A stretch of 64,000 bases of DNA. It comes from Manis javanica (lineage: Eukaryota; Chordata; Mammalia; Pholidota; Manidae). The notes beneath the pieces were generated by a model. It ran no database searches. It was not told where the DNA came from and saw nothing but the letters and a program-made list of their open reading frames with translations. Position 1 is the stretch's first letter. Each line of letters starts with the position of its first letter. Of the stretch, positions 23,041-35,660 are shown one piece after another. The position numbers and the translations under genes were made by a program. The DNA lies in contig NC_133157.1 of NCBI RefSeq assembly GCF_040802235.1, positions 89,452,001 through 89,516,000 on the forward strand. The letters run 5' to 3'.

Positions 23041-25830
23041 GTCATTTTCCCTTTCCTTCTCTCTTCTTTTCTTCCTCTGTGATTTGAAGACTTTTTGTGG
23101 CAGTATGCTTTGACTCCTTATCACAATCTTTTGTGCACAGTTTTTTTGTGTGTGGTTCTCATGACACATATAAAATATCTTATGTCTATAATATCCTATT
23201 TTTAGCTGATAACTTAACTTTCATAGCAAACAAAAACTATACTTTTACTTCTCCCCCCTCATATTATAGGTAAATGATTTACAATTTGCATTTTTTAATA
23301 CTGTGTATTCAACAACTATTTCTGGTTGTTTTGTTTATTAATTTGTTTTGTTTTGTTATTTTGTTTTTAGATTCCATGTGTAAGTGAAATTATGTGGTAT
23401 TTGTCTTTCTCTGAGTTATTTCACTTAACATAATACATTCTAGGTCCATTTATGTTGTCTCAAATGACAAGATTTCATTCATGTTTATGGCTGAGTAATA
23501 ATCAATTGTGTATATGTATATACACCATATTTTCTTTACTTATTCATTTATTGATGGACACTTAAGTAAGTTGCTTCCATATCTGGCTATTATAAATAAC
23601 ACTGCAATAAACATTGGAGTGCCCATATCTATTTGAATTAGTGTTTTTGTTTTCCTTGGGTAAATACCCATAAATGATGTTACTGGGTCATATGGTATTT
23701 CTATTTTTCATTTTTGAGGAACATCCATATTGTTTGCAATAATTGCTGCAACAATTTACATTCTTACCACCAGTGCATGAGGGTTCCCTTTTCTCTACAT
23801 CTTTGCCAACACTTGTCATTTCTTGTCATGTTGATTATTTATTATTGATTTCTAATTTTATTCCATTGCGATCAGAAAAGATGCTTTGTATGCCTTCAAT
23901 CAGCATTTTCAAATTTATGGAGACTTATTTTGTGGCCTCAGCTAAACTCCATCTTGGACAATGTTCCATGTGCACTTTAAAAGTCTGTGTATTCTGATCT
24001 TGTTGAGTGGAGTATTCTGTACATGTGTATTAGAACCAATTGGTCTATGGTATTGTTCTCTCTTTTTCTTTATTGAACTTCTGTGTCATTTTTCTATCCA
24101 TTACAGCAAATGGAATGCCAAAGCCCCCTATTATTTTGAGGGAGCTATCTTTTTCATCTTCTCCCCTGCTTTCTTCTGGAAAATCTTTTCCCATCCTTTC
24201 GCTTTTAACCTATATGTGGGTCTTTTGTAGAAAGCGTATAGTTGAGTCCTGTTTTACTGACCATTCTGCCATCTATGTTTTCTAATTTGGGAGATTTCAT
24301 CCATATACATTTAAAATAATTACTGATAATATAGGACTTACTATTGCCATTTTCTTATTTGCTTTGTGTGTGTCTTATAGACTTTTTGTTCTTCACTTTC
24401 TCCTCACTGCCTTCCTTTTTTAAGATGACTTATTGAAATGATACATTTTTATTTCCTTGTCATTTCCTTTTGTGTATATTTTGTAGACATTTTGTTTGTG
24501 GTTACCATGGGAATTACATATAACTTCCTAGAAGTATAACAACATATATCAAACATAACAACTTAACTTCAATCACACACAAAACTCTCCTTTACAGCTC
24601 TACCTCACCTCTTTACATTATTGATGTCACGAATTATGTCTATTGCACCCGCTAACATAGATTTATATTTAGTTTTTATGCTTTTGTCTTTTAAATTGTA
24701 TAAAGGAATCAAAAGTGGAGCTAAGAACCATTATTGTAATAATACTGTTTTTTGTCTTTGTCCAAGTCTTTATCTTTACCGGAGACCCTTATATTTTCAT
24801 ATGGCTTTGAGTTACAGTCTAGCATCCTTTCATTTCAACTTGAAAGTCTGCCTTGAGGACTTGGTGTAAGGCAGGTCATATGGAAATGAACTCGCTCAGC
24901 TTTAGGTCATCTGGGAATGTTTTAATTTCCTCCTCATTTTAGAAGGATGCTTTTGATGGATATAGAATTTCTTTTTTAACAGTTGTTTTCTGTCAGCTCT
25001 TTTTTACTGCCTCTGGACTGCAAGATTTTTGCTGAGAAATCTATTGATGATCTTACTGAGGATTCCTCATGTGCAGTAAATTGCTTTTTTCTTGCCATAT
25101 TCAAGATTCTCTCTTTGTCTTTGACTTTTTAGCTTAATTACAATTTTTCTCAGTGCAAGTCTTCTTGGATTTATCTCACTTAGAATTTGTTATACTTCCT
25201 ATATTTGTGTATTCATAAATTGCCTCAAATTGAGAAATTTTGGTCATTATTTCATTAAATAATCTCTGTGCTCCCTTCTCTCTTTCTGCCTCTCTCTTCC
25301 TATTGGACTCCTCTAACGCATATATTGATCTATATAGTGGTGCCTCATAAGTCCATTAGTCTTGTTTCACTTTTCTTCTCTCTCTGTTTTTTTTTACTCT
25401 TCACACTTGAAAACTTAAAATGACCTCTCTTTGGGTTTGCTAATTCTTTCTCTTGCCTGTTTGTTGTTGAAGCTCTTTAATGAGTTTTTCAATTCTGTAA
25501 TTGTAATTTTCAGTTCCAGTATTTGTTTGGCTCTTTTTCAAAAGTAATTTTGATCTCGTTAATATTCTTATTTTGTTCATATGCCATTTTTTTGATTTCC
25601 TTTAGTTCTTTGCCCATGTTCTAGTTTAGCTCTGTGAGCATTTTTAAAGTAGTAGTTTTAAAGTCTTTGTTTAGTAAATCCAAAGTCTGCATTTCTTTAG
25701 GGCCCATTTCTGGAGATTGATTTTATTCCTCTGGATAGGTCATATTTCTCCATTTCTTTGCATGCTTTATGAACTTTTGTTGAAAATTGGGCATTTGAAA
25801 GAACACACACCTCTTCCAGTATTTAAAGAC
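23040..25830 (-). mobile_element. Ancient L1 pieces: 3' end joined to 5' part
   Basis: 23,340-23,825 reads an ORF2 C-terminus on the minus strand. Near 23,830 it jumps to endonuclease and then ORF1/5'-type sequence up to about 25,830. This is either one internally deleted element or two abutting ones. No usable frame remains. Confidence 0.6.
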
Positions 25831-26700
25831 TGTCTCTTTGCAGGATAAGGCTTCTACTAATCAGCCTGGCATGAAGGCTCACATCTTCTCAGGACTTTTC
25901 TGGGTATACATCTTCCCTGGAACTGTGCTTATGCTTTTTCTGGATTCTCCCATATATATGACTGCTTTTAAATGTCTTTGTTCCCCTAAGACTCACCCCT
26001 TCTTCTTCCCATGGTTTAAGATGCTCTGTTGTGTTCCTCTAGCTATAACCTCTTGCTCCCTGGCATCCATGCATCTATAGTCTCCCTGCAGTTCTTAAGC
26101 ACTGTGACACCAGCTATAGATTTCATACTCCTCCAACCTGATATAGGAACTTTGTCACTATAGGTGAGGAACATCTTTTCCTTCTACACTTCTAGGTTCT
26201 GTGGCTGGTCTAAGAATTAAATTGGTATAAGACAGATAAATGGAGATAAAACAGTTTTAACTATGTATGTGTGCCCATTAGTTTCACAAAAATATGAGAA
26301 TGTGGAGGCCAGATAATTGAGACTTATATACAATACTGAGGTAAGGAAACAGTAGGGGTTTGGAGATTCTGCATTGGTTGTAAGCAATTATGGGAGGATA
26401 AGGAAAGGAAATATATTGTAAATAAGTGTTGTCTTGTTATGTACATAAGATTCTTTCAGGAAAAAGTAATCTGTAGGAACTGCTGTCCTCCTGGTTCTAA
26501 ATGAAATTTCCTTTTTAAGTGTAGATTTCCTTTATAAAAGAGGGAACTTAAACTTTACTTCATGTGGGTAGTGGGGAGGTAAATAATTTTTCCTGAGTCT
26601 GCTGGTTCTTGATCACCTTCATCTCAAAACAATACATGTGCTGAAGTGGCATATTTTGTGGTGACATGGTCTGAACCTCTTCACCAATATTCCCCTGTGA
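25831..26700. repeat. Unclassified old interspersed repeats
   Basis: 25,831-26,110 may be L1 5'UTR. 26,190-26,690 has the look of an old LTR family, but I cannot name it. No gene is visible. Confidence 0.3.
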
Positions 26701-27296
26701 TATCCGAGTCAAGCAAGACAAACTTTGTCCTCCAGGCAGTTCCTGGGCAAGCTAGAACATTTCAACCAAGTTCTGTTCTCTTCCTTTGGTCCCAAGGGAG
26801 GTTTTAGGAAACGGGTGGCTTCCTCTGGACCATGCTGTGCTGGGGAGGGGATAGAGCCAGATCAAGCACTAACATGACATTTCCCGCTGTTCTGAGTGTG
26901 GCTTTTTTATTGATTAGGCATTTTCTTGGTTCCTCCAGATCCCTGACTGATTTCTAGAGCTCCTCAGAGTTTCACCTTCACACAATCTGATGTCATTTAC
27001 TTAAGGTTTCCATGGGGCAACCAGGGTCTGGAGCTCCCCAATTTGACATCTTGCTTGAGTCTTTTCACTCCTGTATATTTTTAATTGGTTTAGAGCTTGG
27101 GTGGGGAAGGGGTAGCGTTTGTGCTCTTCTTCCTCAATTTTCTTGTAACCTAACATTCATGGTGCCTACATTCACTCAACTTACAGGCTAAAGGGGAAGT
27201 CGAAATGAAGAAGTCTACACACAACTAATTAACTGGCAGAAAATGGAGGGGGACTCAGAGCTAGACTGTAAAAGAAGCAAAATCGAGGGGCTGGGT
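26701..27296. other. Intergenic DNA, no gene recognised
   Basis: Unique-looking sequence without a convincing frame or a repeat that I can name. Confidence 0.4.
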
Positions 27297-27766
27297 TATG
27301 GGAGGAGTTGTAGTCTGCTGGGGCTTCTGTAACCAGAGACCACAGGCTGGGGACACAAAGAAAGAGAAATGTGCTGCCTTGCAATTCTGAAGGCCAGGAT
27401 TCCAGAAACTAGAATACATAATTCTGGAGGTTTCAAAGCTGTTATCAGAGCCAGGCTCCTCTGAAACCTTGGGGAGAGTCCTTCCTTGCCTCTTGTTTCT
27501 GTTTGCTGGCAATCGTGGCTTGCCTTGACTTCTGGAGGCATCACCCAATCTGCCTCTGGCATCACACAGTTGTCTTCTCTGTGAATCTATTGTCCTCTTG
27601 CTATTAGGGCACCTATCATGTTAAATAACAGCATACCCTACCCCAATATGAGCTCCTCTTAACCAGTTATTTCTGCAACAAACCTGTTTCCAATTAAGGT
27701 CACATTTGGAGTTACTAGTGGTTAGTCCTTCACATATCTTCTTGGGGGATACAATGTAGTCCATAG
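27297..27766 (-). repeat. Old mammalian interspersed repeat
   Basis: It resembles the common old repeat recognised by an ACCACAGACTGG-like start, an ATTCTGAAGGCCAG-like block, an AAGGTCACATTTGG block and a CTTGGGGGATACAAT-like end. I cannot settle the family, and the strand is provisional. A solo LTR is inserted at its right end. Confidence 0.4.
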
Positions 27767-28163
27767 TGTAAGGTAAACAGAACCAGACCAGGCAAGTGGC
27801 AACAAAGGAGCCAAAAAAATTTTATTAGCACAATCCTGGGAGAGGTTCACTGGTCCACGGGCCAGGGAAGTCACGCCCAGAAGGAGGGGTGACAGGCTTA
27901 ACAAGGGAGCTGGGAGAGCCCTGAGGGTATTATAAACAGAACTAATTGACCACTGTGGGTGTCGTAATCACCAATGATTGGTCATGCTGGGTTGCTGGGG
28001 GAAGAATACTGTGAGGTGTGTTCTAAGCAGAACCTGAGGCTAGGGACCTTCCGTTGAATCACCTGAGTGACATTCGTGGTTCTCTTCCTTATTTGGCTCC
28101 AGTTGGGTTCTTCCAGTGAGACCCGTCCCTTCCTCCGGTACCTCCAGTACCTCCAGTCTTACA
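27767..28163 (-). mobile_element. Solo LTR (class I ERV-like) with CATAG duplication
   Basis: This 397-bp element starts TGTAAG and ends CTTACA on the plus strand, a perfect terminal inverted repeat. CATAG flanks it at 27,762-27,766 and 28,164-28,168. Read on the minus strand it has a CCAATCATTGG-type box, a TATAATA box and AATAAA (near 27,820), then a GGCTCCTTTGTTGCC block resembling the R/U5 of the ERV at 1229. No internal sequence remains, so the provirus was lost by LTR-LTR recombination. Confidence 0.8.
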
Positions 28164-28168
28164 CATAG

Positions 28169-30043
28169 CTGGAGCTGATGTAAGTTTAATCAGGGTGGTC
28201 AAGAAAGGCCTGTCTGTGGGCAACACCTTTAGGTGTGTATTTGAGACAAAGAACGCAGTGGAATGGCTATGGCCAGGGTTGCTCAGTATGCAGAGCAGCC
28301 TTCCTGGGAGGTAGGCCTTCGCGCTTTTGGGGAATTCAAAGTCCACTTTGTCTGGCACCGGAGAGCAGCAGAAAGAGGGCCAAGATGAAGTCAGAGACAT
28401 AGCACACGGCAAGTTCATGGGAGCCTTGTGAACCAGCACAAGGGCTTGATTCTGAAAGCTCAGGAATGCTTCTCTGGGGTATCCCCGCTTTGTGCCTCCC
28501 AGCTGCTTGGGGCATAGGCTGGAGATCACAGGTGTACACGAGGGGAGACAGCTTAGAAGCTCAGACTCATTCAGGGATATCTTCTATCTTTCTGATTCTT
28601 CAGAGATAACAAGAGTGAGAGAGACAGAAAACCTGCTTCTCCCACCTTATGTAGATAGAAAGAGAAGAAACAAGGATGTGGAAGAGACAGAGCCTCAGGA
28701 GGAAGGTGACCAAGCTTGGGAGGACTTGCCCCCTGAGGACATGGTGTGGCCGTGTGAGTGGTTGGAAAAGGGATCCTGGACGCCAAAATCTTGGTGTCCT
28801 GCAATTTTTCACAATGCCGTGGAGCAGGATACAGCCTTCTATGGGATGGCTGGGATGTGACAGAGAAAAAAGTCATTGGGGATAAGGAGACCATGGAAAT
28901 AAATAAGAGAGCAGAGATTGGGGTGAATATTTCAGGTGTCACTGGGCCCAGGTGAACTGGAATACCATCGGACCCGAAGCATGGAAGGTGGTGGATGACC
29001 CAAAGGATGGCACGATAAGGGAAGAGGATGACTTAGTTCAAAGGGAGGCAGGCTTTTGAAGCCAGAGGGGGAAGATAAGGCTCAGAAGAGACAATGCACT
29101 GAGATCAGGGTGATAATGGGGCATGAGAGGAAATCTATCTCTGGGAAGATGAGATGCTGCAGAGAAGCGGGGGCCAGCGTCGGCTCTTCATTAGGGCAAG
29201 AGTGTGGTGGACTCTCCCACACAGTAACTGAGGAATTAGAGACACTTGGTGAATATGGCACAGGTGTCTATAGGTACAGTGAGGGTTTGTGGAGGAAGGC
29301 AGGCGAGGGATTTGATGGGCTGGATCCATCCAAGAGGTGTGCAGAGCACAGTGTGTACACACAGTAGCATTTTATGGATATAATCATTTGTATGTGTTTG
29401 CTAATATTTCAGCAGACCAAGAGAACTAGGTCAACCTTAGATAAGGCAGGGATGAGAAACTCTGAGATTTCAGAGAACAGATGTCAGCGTTAGCATCTGT
29501 GTAGCCTGGGAAGCTGAAAAGATTAAGAACATTTAGCAAGCATGGTGCCTTGTTCTCATTGGGGCACACATGGTATCAAGGGGGAGGGGAGAAGAGAGGC
29601 AAAGCCTCCTAAGATTTAAAGTCACCTCATACAGTTGGATAGACCCTGAAGAAATTATTTAAAATACAGAATCAAGATTAAAACCAATGGGATAACAAAG
29701 AACCTTTATGCCTCAGATTCTTCATTCACAGGAAATTGGTGCCATTCTTTGCAAATAATCCCTGGCTACTAAGGTGGGTGCTGGGGTCGCTGCCACGTCC
29801 ATGCTCGGGGCTGAAGCTCTTCATCTTGGTGGCTGGGTGGTTGCTGTTAAAGGCTCTCGGCTGCCTCCTTTCCTGGGAATTGCCCTCCAAGAGGACCTTG
29901 GGGGAGGACAGCACACAACAGCGACTCATGTGCAGGTGGCTCTCAAAGTGGGTCAGCTCTGAGGAGCCAAGCCAACTTCAGAGCTCTTATTTTGAGGCAA
30001 GTGAATTTGTGGTAAAAAGGCAAAGAAAAACTGCATTTACTTC
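28169..30043. other. Intergenic DNA, no gene recognised
   Basis: Chance frames of up to 146 codons exist on both strands (for example 28,089-28,529 minus and 28,492-28,860 plus), but they overlap one another, match no family I know and lack a matching codon bias. I see no clear repeat. Confidence 0.45.
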
Positions 30044-30047
30044 CTCT

Positions 30048-30478
30048 TGTGAGAAACACACTCACTGGTCCAAATTGAATTAAGTGGACACAGAGACAGA
30101 AGAGTGGAGCGAGGCTTTAATGAAGGTCTTGCACGGGTGCCTGGTGGGCAGGCACACCTGAGGCGATTGGCGCCAGTAATTTACCTCCTAGTACGCGAGT
30201 CCCTTCCCTGGTTACTCATTGGCTGAGTACTACAGGGTTCACATTCTTTCCCTGAGGGCGCCTAGGCCAGTTATATCTTTCCTTTACATTTGTCTTAATC
30301 TTATTGGTAGGTTTAAAAAAACTCCCAACAGGTATAGCCAGGCCCTTATCAATTCCCACCGCCCTCTCAGCCTGAGCAGCTTCCACCACGTGGCCCTTTG
30401 TTAATATCTTACTGTTAAAATGTTTTAAACCTCCTGGTGGGAATAAATCACATTTAGGTTTTATGCTGTTTTCTAACA
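30048..30478 (-). mobile_element. Solo LTR, probable
   Basis: About 431 bp. On the minus strand it starts TGTTAG, has CAGCCAATGAG (CCAAT box), an ATTAAAG poly(A)-type signal and a CT-rich R/U5 stretch, and ends TCTCACA. CTCT abuts both ends (30,044-30,047 and 30,479-30,482), a possible 4-bp duplication, but short and low in complexity. Internal ERV sequence is absent. Confidence 0.6.
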
Positions 30479-30482
30479 CTCT

Positions 30483-30955
30483 CTATTGTGAGAAGCCTTT
30501 ATTTCCTTGGACGTGAACTTCCCTTTCTCCAAGCTGATGTGCAAATCTTACTGCATTTCAGAACTGAGACCTTAGTTGGAGGATCTAGTCTGTCCAGGTA
30601 AAGGTGGAGTGATTCCATGGGGAGAACATGGAGGCAGGAGCTTGAGCTGAAGAGGGCCAGCCCTGGAGGTGCGCATCCTGCCTGCTGATCAGACTGCTGG
30701 TAGATGGGGTGTCCTGGGCCATGGCATCCCATACTCCACCTTATGAGGGATGGCTGCATGGACAGGTTCTAGAGGGTGTGATGCTAGGAGAATCTGCAGG
30801 ACCAGAAATATCTGGGGGAGGGTGGTGTACTGCTCCCCTGAGCACATCCTGCCAAGATGGTACCCTTTCAGAAAGTTTTAAGGTGATATGTTGATGTGGC
30901 ATTTGTTAAAAGTATAATAAAAAACAAAGTTTAGTGCAATAGGTTTTTAATTCTA
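30483..30955. other. Intergenic DNA, no gene recognised
   Basis: Unique-looking sequence with no recognisable repeat or reading frame. Confidence 0.4.
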
Positions 30956-30957
30956 CT

Positions 30958-31110
30958 ATACCCCATTGGAACCATCTGGATTGTTTGCTAAAACACAGAT
31001 TACTGGGCCCCACCTTTAGAGTTTCTGATTCAGTAGGTCTGGGGTGGGGCTGAAATTCAAACTTTAACAACTTTGATTGATGCTAATGCTGCTGGTGCCC
31101 AGAACCACTG
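30958..31110 (+). mobile_element. MER5-type hAT-Charlie DNA transposon fossil
   Basis: It contains ACTGGGCCCCACC, TTTCTGATTCAGTAGGTCTG and an AGAACCACTG terminus, the hallmarks of MER5A/B non-autonomous elements shared by placental mammals. The left end is degraded. Confidence 0.75.
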
Positions 31111-32079
31111 TCTTAAAGAAAACAGGAGAGAAGTTGAGACAATGAGACACAGAAGTAACACAGTCCAAAGGTGTATCTTTTCATAATGTTTGCTTGCTCA
31201 GCAGCCAGCTAGGGTGTCTCCTGCCTTATCGCTCATCTGGTGCCCCTGAGACTAGAATTTGACTCTGCCCCTTCCTTGATGGTGTCTGGCACTCTGTGGA
31301 CCTGTGGACCCAGGTCCTAAATGGAGCATCTGGCCCTCACACGGACCGTGCTGGCCTGGGGGAGGCAGCGTGGATGTGTTTGCTTGTGCACTTTGTGTGG
31401 TGTACAAAGGTTACCTGCTGGATTCATCTGATGCCCCATTCACTCTGCTGAGAGACACTGGCCTAGCTTCTCACCTCCAACAAAATTGGCATTAAAAAGG
31501 AGTAAGTTATAATAGGGAGAATAAATCTTCCTCAAACCTGTAGTTTAAACGTGGATTAATGTTATAGGCAAGCATGGTAAAAATGTTAGCAGAGAATTAT
31601 TAGCCATAAACCTCATTTCTTGCTGATTCACCTGTTTTTGACCAATGCTTCTTTGACAAAACTGTCTATCAATGTCGGAAAATAAAGCTGGTTATTTCCT
31701 TGAAACGCTATTTCCTGTGAAACTGTTTAGTGAAAAGGCAGTTCTAGCCCCAGCTTGCGGATGGTGGTTTTGTCACGGAGCTGTTAAATTAGAATGTGTT
31801 AGTCTGCACTGTGTGGTCGGCTCGTGGGCATGGCCCCATTTCGTCTGCCTTCTAGAACAGGTTTTTAATTTAGTATCTAGTTACTGAGAGGAAGGTTTAT
31901 GTGGTTCGTAGTAATTATAGTTGGTAATGTGAATAATCTAAAAAGAATCCGGGCTACCTTCAATGAAATTATTTTAATTCATTGAATTCTCAGAAAATTC
32001 CAGTCCTGCCATCTATTCCAGGAGCATGCAGTAGGTGGCATCCAAGAGCTCTTTGGAGGCAAGCAGGCGCCATTTAAAC
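31111..32079. other. Repeat-poor DNA directly upstream of the CpG island
   Basis: No recognisable repeat or frame. Its position just upstream of the probable DIRAS2 promoter makes it a candidate proximal regulatory region; that is inference only. Confidence 0.4.
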
Positions 32080-32605
32080 AGGAGCCGCCGCGCTGCAGTC
32101 GTTGGCACAGCTCCGAAGTCAGAGATTGGAGATTGAAGAGGAAGGCGGAGGAGGAGCAAGGCCGGAGGAGCCGGGGCTGGGTGGCGCAGGTGCGCGGGGT
32201 CGCGGGTCTAGGGGCCGCCGGGCGCAGGGACTGGGGACCGAGGGCCGGTGCGCCGGTTGGCGGGGCGCAGGTGCGGAGGGCGAAGGGCGCTGGGCAGTGT
32301 GCAAATGCACCGGGCGCGCAGGCGGGCAGGGGGTGCAGGTGTAGGGCCGAGGGGTGGGGAGAGTACTGGCGGGGGCGCGGGAGCGCAGGTGCACGAGGGC
32401 GTACGGCGGTGAGCGTAGGGGAGGGGGGCGCAGGTGCACGGGGGCGCGGGGCGCACGGCAGGCAGCTGACAGCCTCGTCACCGCGGCGCGAGGGCGCGCG
32501 CCCCGCCTGCCTCCGGGAGGAGCTGCATCCGCACAGCCTGCGCTGCCCGTTCCTGTGCGAGGCGAGCTGGGAAGGAGCGCTGAGCAGAGTTGTGCTCTTC
32601 ATCAG
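32080..32605 (+). other. DIRAS2: Probable DIRAS2 5' noncoding exon 1
   Basis: The right edge is set by a donor, ATCAG|GTAACC, with GT at 32,606-32,607. The left edge is a guess inside the CpG island. DIRAS2 is known to have its coding region in one downstream exon with upstream untranslated exon sequence. A competing donor is GCGCAG|GTGCGC near 32,190. Confidence 0.45.
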
Positions 32606-32720
32606 GTAACCGATTTCCTCTCCTTCGCTGTGGCTTGGCTGCGTCGCCTCGCGGCTCTGGGCGTTCAGGTTTGCGAGTCCCTGCAAAGGGGTTGCCGCCT
32701 TCGGGGAGCGCGAGACCGAG
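32080..32720 (+). promoter_or_regulatory. DIRAS2: CpG island, probable DIRAS2 promoter
   Basis: A sharp rise in G+C and CpG against AT-rich surroundings, with several GC boxes (GGCGGGG-type, for example near 32,260) and no clear TATA box. It is the only CpG island in the window. Lying about 28 kb upstream of and in line with the DIRAS2 coding exon, it is the probable transcription start area. Long frames on both strands here (up to 235 codons) are by-products of high GC. Confidence 0.65.
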
Positions 32721-35525
32721 ACGCTAATCCTGGAGTTGGTCGGGAAAAGGCTGCCTTTCTGCGTTCTTGTCAGGGAGGCTGAGACTTCATACCCTTCTCT
32801 AAAACCTGCTCTTTAAAAAACCTGTATCTTGCACCTTGTGTGGGGATTCCTTCCAAAACAGCAGTTAATGTTTTAGAAGATTCTTGGTGCAGGTGTGTCT
32901 CTCAATGAGGAGGTTGAATTGATAAATTTAGGAAAGTCCAAAAAAGATGTGGTACAAAGTGAGAAAAATGCGAAGCACGTTGGAGGCTGTGTTTGTTTGG
33001 CACGTTTGCATTTCCTCACCAGACCGCAGCCCTTCGTGGGCCTGGCTGAGACTTGGCGAAGTATTTTATTTCTCTTTTTAAAGCATGTAGTTCATGATAT
33101 CGACAGTGTTCCTACCTGTTTCCTTGTTGTAAGAGCAGAGGCTAGGACAGGTGCCACGTCCGTCCAGTTGTAAGAATGTGGTTCCTGTAAGGTGACAATT
33201 ATTTCTCTCAGATTCCAGGCTACCCTGCAAAACACCGCTGGCTTCTCGTCAAGCGGGAATCTGCCTGAGTAGTCTGTCCGGAAACAGGCTGTTTTCCCCT
33301 TTAAAAATCCAATTCATATTCTAAGGGATTTGGTAGACAAACTAGGAGCTCTGAGAATGATGGTTACATCCACTGAACAGTGAAACGCAACGTTGTCCTG
33401 GACCTGAGTTTCTCCCGACTGTCCGGCGTACAGCTTGCCTTCCCTAGGCGTTTCTTTTTAGACATATTTGCCCTTGTTAGCTTTTGAACGACGCTCTTCC
33501 ATGTGAGAAGCTAGTTTTAGGGCATGAGGCCCGTTTCTGCTTTGAACTAAAAACTTAAAAATGTATTCTTTTTTAAGGAAGACTTTCTAGGTAACAATAA
33601 AAGGCTGGAGCATATACATTCCAGATCACTCCAAATGCACTTCTTTTCCAGTGGCATTTGGATTTTGAAGAGGTGGAGTGGGAGGGAGAGAAAAGGGGAG
33701 GGTAAAATTAGAACACATTTAACAAATTTGTGGGGGAATAATACTTTTTTTTTTATTGTTGCCTGAAATCACAAATTGTCAACAACTCCATCTCTGGGAA
33801 TGTGCGAGGTCCTATGAGCTGAGTGAGGCACAGGGCGACCAATAGTTCATCTTACAGGAACAGAAGATACAGGCAAGGAAACATTTTCATCCTGTTTAGC
33901 ACATGACATTTAATTTGGTAATAGGGACAATAGTCCCAGTGAACACAGGGAATGGGGGGGACAGGTGACTGAACCGTCACATAGGATTGCTGCTCACCCC
34001 TCAGTTGTCTCTGCAGATGGCAACTGTATGTGCACGGTGCTGCAGAAACCTCCGGAATCTTTTCTTGTTACAGCTGTAAGAGCTTTGTTTCTCAGAGGAG
34101 ACTCAGAACACATCCAGATTGGATTCCCAGTTGGGGGAGTTCCTTTTCAGCTTGTGTCTAGCCATCTCTGCAGTCAGTGTGCTGTTCCAGCTTGACGGGC
34201 ACCGAAGATGGCATTAATTTCATGCTGTGCATCTCCTATAAAGCACACAAGACTTCACTCTCTTAGAAATGTACTATTTCAGGAGGTATGCTGTCTCTAC
34301 TCTGATACATATCACACCAAAAAATTAAAACCTATGAAAAATAATGAGGGTTCTTTTATCAAAAAGACAGTGTGTCTGTGACAATGAAAACACAGTGTTC
34401 ATTCTTCTAATGTTGTGGACACAGTTGATCAGTTAGTATATTGGAAATTAATCTATTGATTTAGACAAAAATCATTACTTCCTCCCAAGATAAATGCAGT
34501 AAATTCTTGCACTAAAAATTGTCTTTGTTGCAAAGAGGAGCATTTGGTTGTCTGGGGCGAGGAGGTGCCTGCTAGCTATTTTATGTTAAAAATGGCTCAG
34601 TGCTGACCTGTACATTTCAATTCAGGTAACCACTGTGCCCCATTCTCACTTACAATGTAGTTTGCATCTATCTACTCTATCTATCTACCTATTATCTACC
34701 ATCTGTTTATCTATCATGTGTCTATCTGGTATGGGTATTCAAAATGGACCAATGTCTCTAAAGGCAGAACTAATTTCTAGGACGTTCATTGTTTTTGGTT
34801 ATTTTTCTAGGGAATTGCTGTCTTTAATGAAAAGGGAAGTTGATGTTTGTCACATCACAATTGCTAATGTTCTTTTGCAAGTTAAATTTACACATGCATG
34901 CATATTTAAGGATTAACTTTAAGTTATTTAATTGACTTCAAATTATGCCTTAGTTTTTATTTTATTATGTGGCTTACAAGTCTCTCTTCCTCAGGGTAAG
35001 AGTTCTTTAAAACGCTTGGAACAAATGTCCTCTCATTCTCACCTCCTTTGTTCTTAACAATGGTAAATTCAGGAAAGAAAGAGTTCTTTTAGCTCCCTCC
35101 TTAGTGCAGCCGAGTGTTTTCCTATAATTCAGAACCATCCAGAAGAAATGAAATGTGTGAGACACATGCATAATTTAAAACATCCGAGTAATCACATTAG
35201 AAAAGTAAAAACTCAACAGGTGAAATTGATTTCAGTAGAGTTGTTTAGTTCAATATATAAAATCTGGCCATTTGAAGATGTCATCAATACAAAATACTAA
35301 TAAGATATTTTACAGTTGTTTTCATTCTGTCTTACACTCACAGAACATCTCAGTTTGGATTATCCATGTCTCAAGAGGTCGGTAGCCCCTGTGGCTGGTA
35401 GCTGTTGTATTGGCTGGCACAGCTATAGAATGTTAACCTGTCGACAAAACAGTTTGAAAGTTGAAATGTTAGGAATGATTACATTAACCAATTAAATGCT
35501 ATCAAAAATAAGTTTACAAATCATC
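32606..35525 (+). other. DIRAS2: DIRAS2 intron 1, repeat-poor first part
   Basis: I recognise no transposon here apart from short T/A runs (about 33,746) and a TATC microsatellite (about 34,660-34,730). The sequence looks unique, and frames are short. Such a stretch next to a promoter is where intronic enhancers are often kept; nothing in the sequence proves one. Confidence 0.4.
34660..34730. repeat. Degenerate TATC/CTAT microsatellite
   Basis: Interrupted ATCTA/TATC units over about 70 bp. Confidence 0.7.
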
Positions 35526-35529
35526 TCAA

Positions 35530-35660
35530 ATTGCTATAAGACCTATGTCCTGTGTTTTCTTGCCATTAACTAGTTGTGCAGTCTGGGACCAAGCTTTATT
35601 TCATCACTAAAACAAGAGGATTGGATCAAATACTTCCCTGGTTCTGTGAAAAACAACCAG
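35530..35660 (+). repeat. MIR SINE fossil
   Basis: It shows the MIR core order: a CCATTAACTAGTTGTGCAG-like block, then a decayed 'cat-cact-aaa' stretch and AGGATTGGATCAAATA. Old and divergent. Confidence 0.55.

Noticed and set aside
28089-28860. Frames of 122-146 codons on both strands
   Set aside because: They overlap each other and partly cover the solo LTR end; no recognisable protein family.
31979-32686. 235-codon Pro/Ala-rich minus-strand frame at the CpG island
   Set aside because: GC-rich DNA lacks stops; low complexity and overlapping frames on both strands point to chance.
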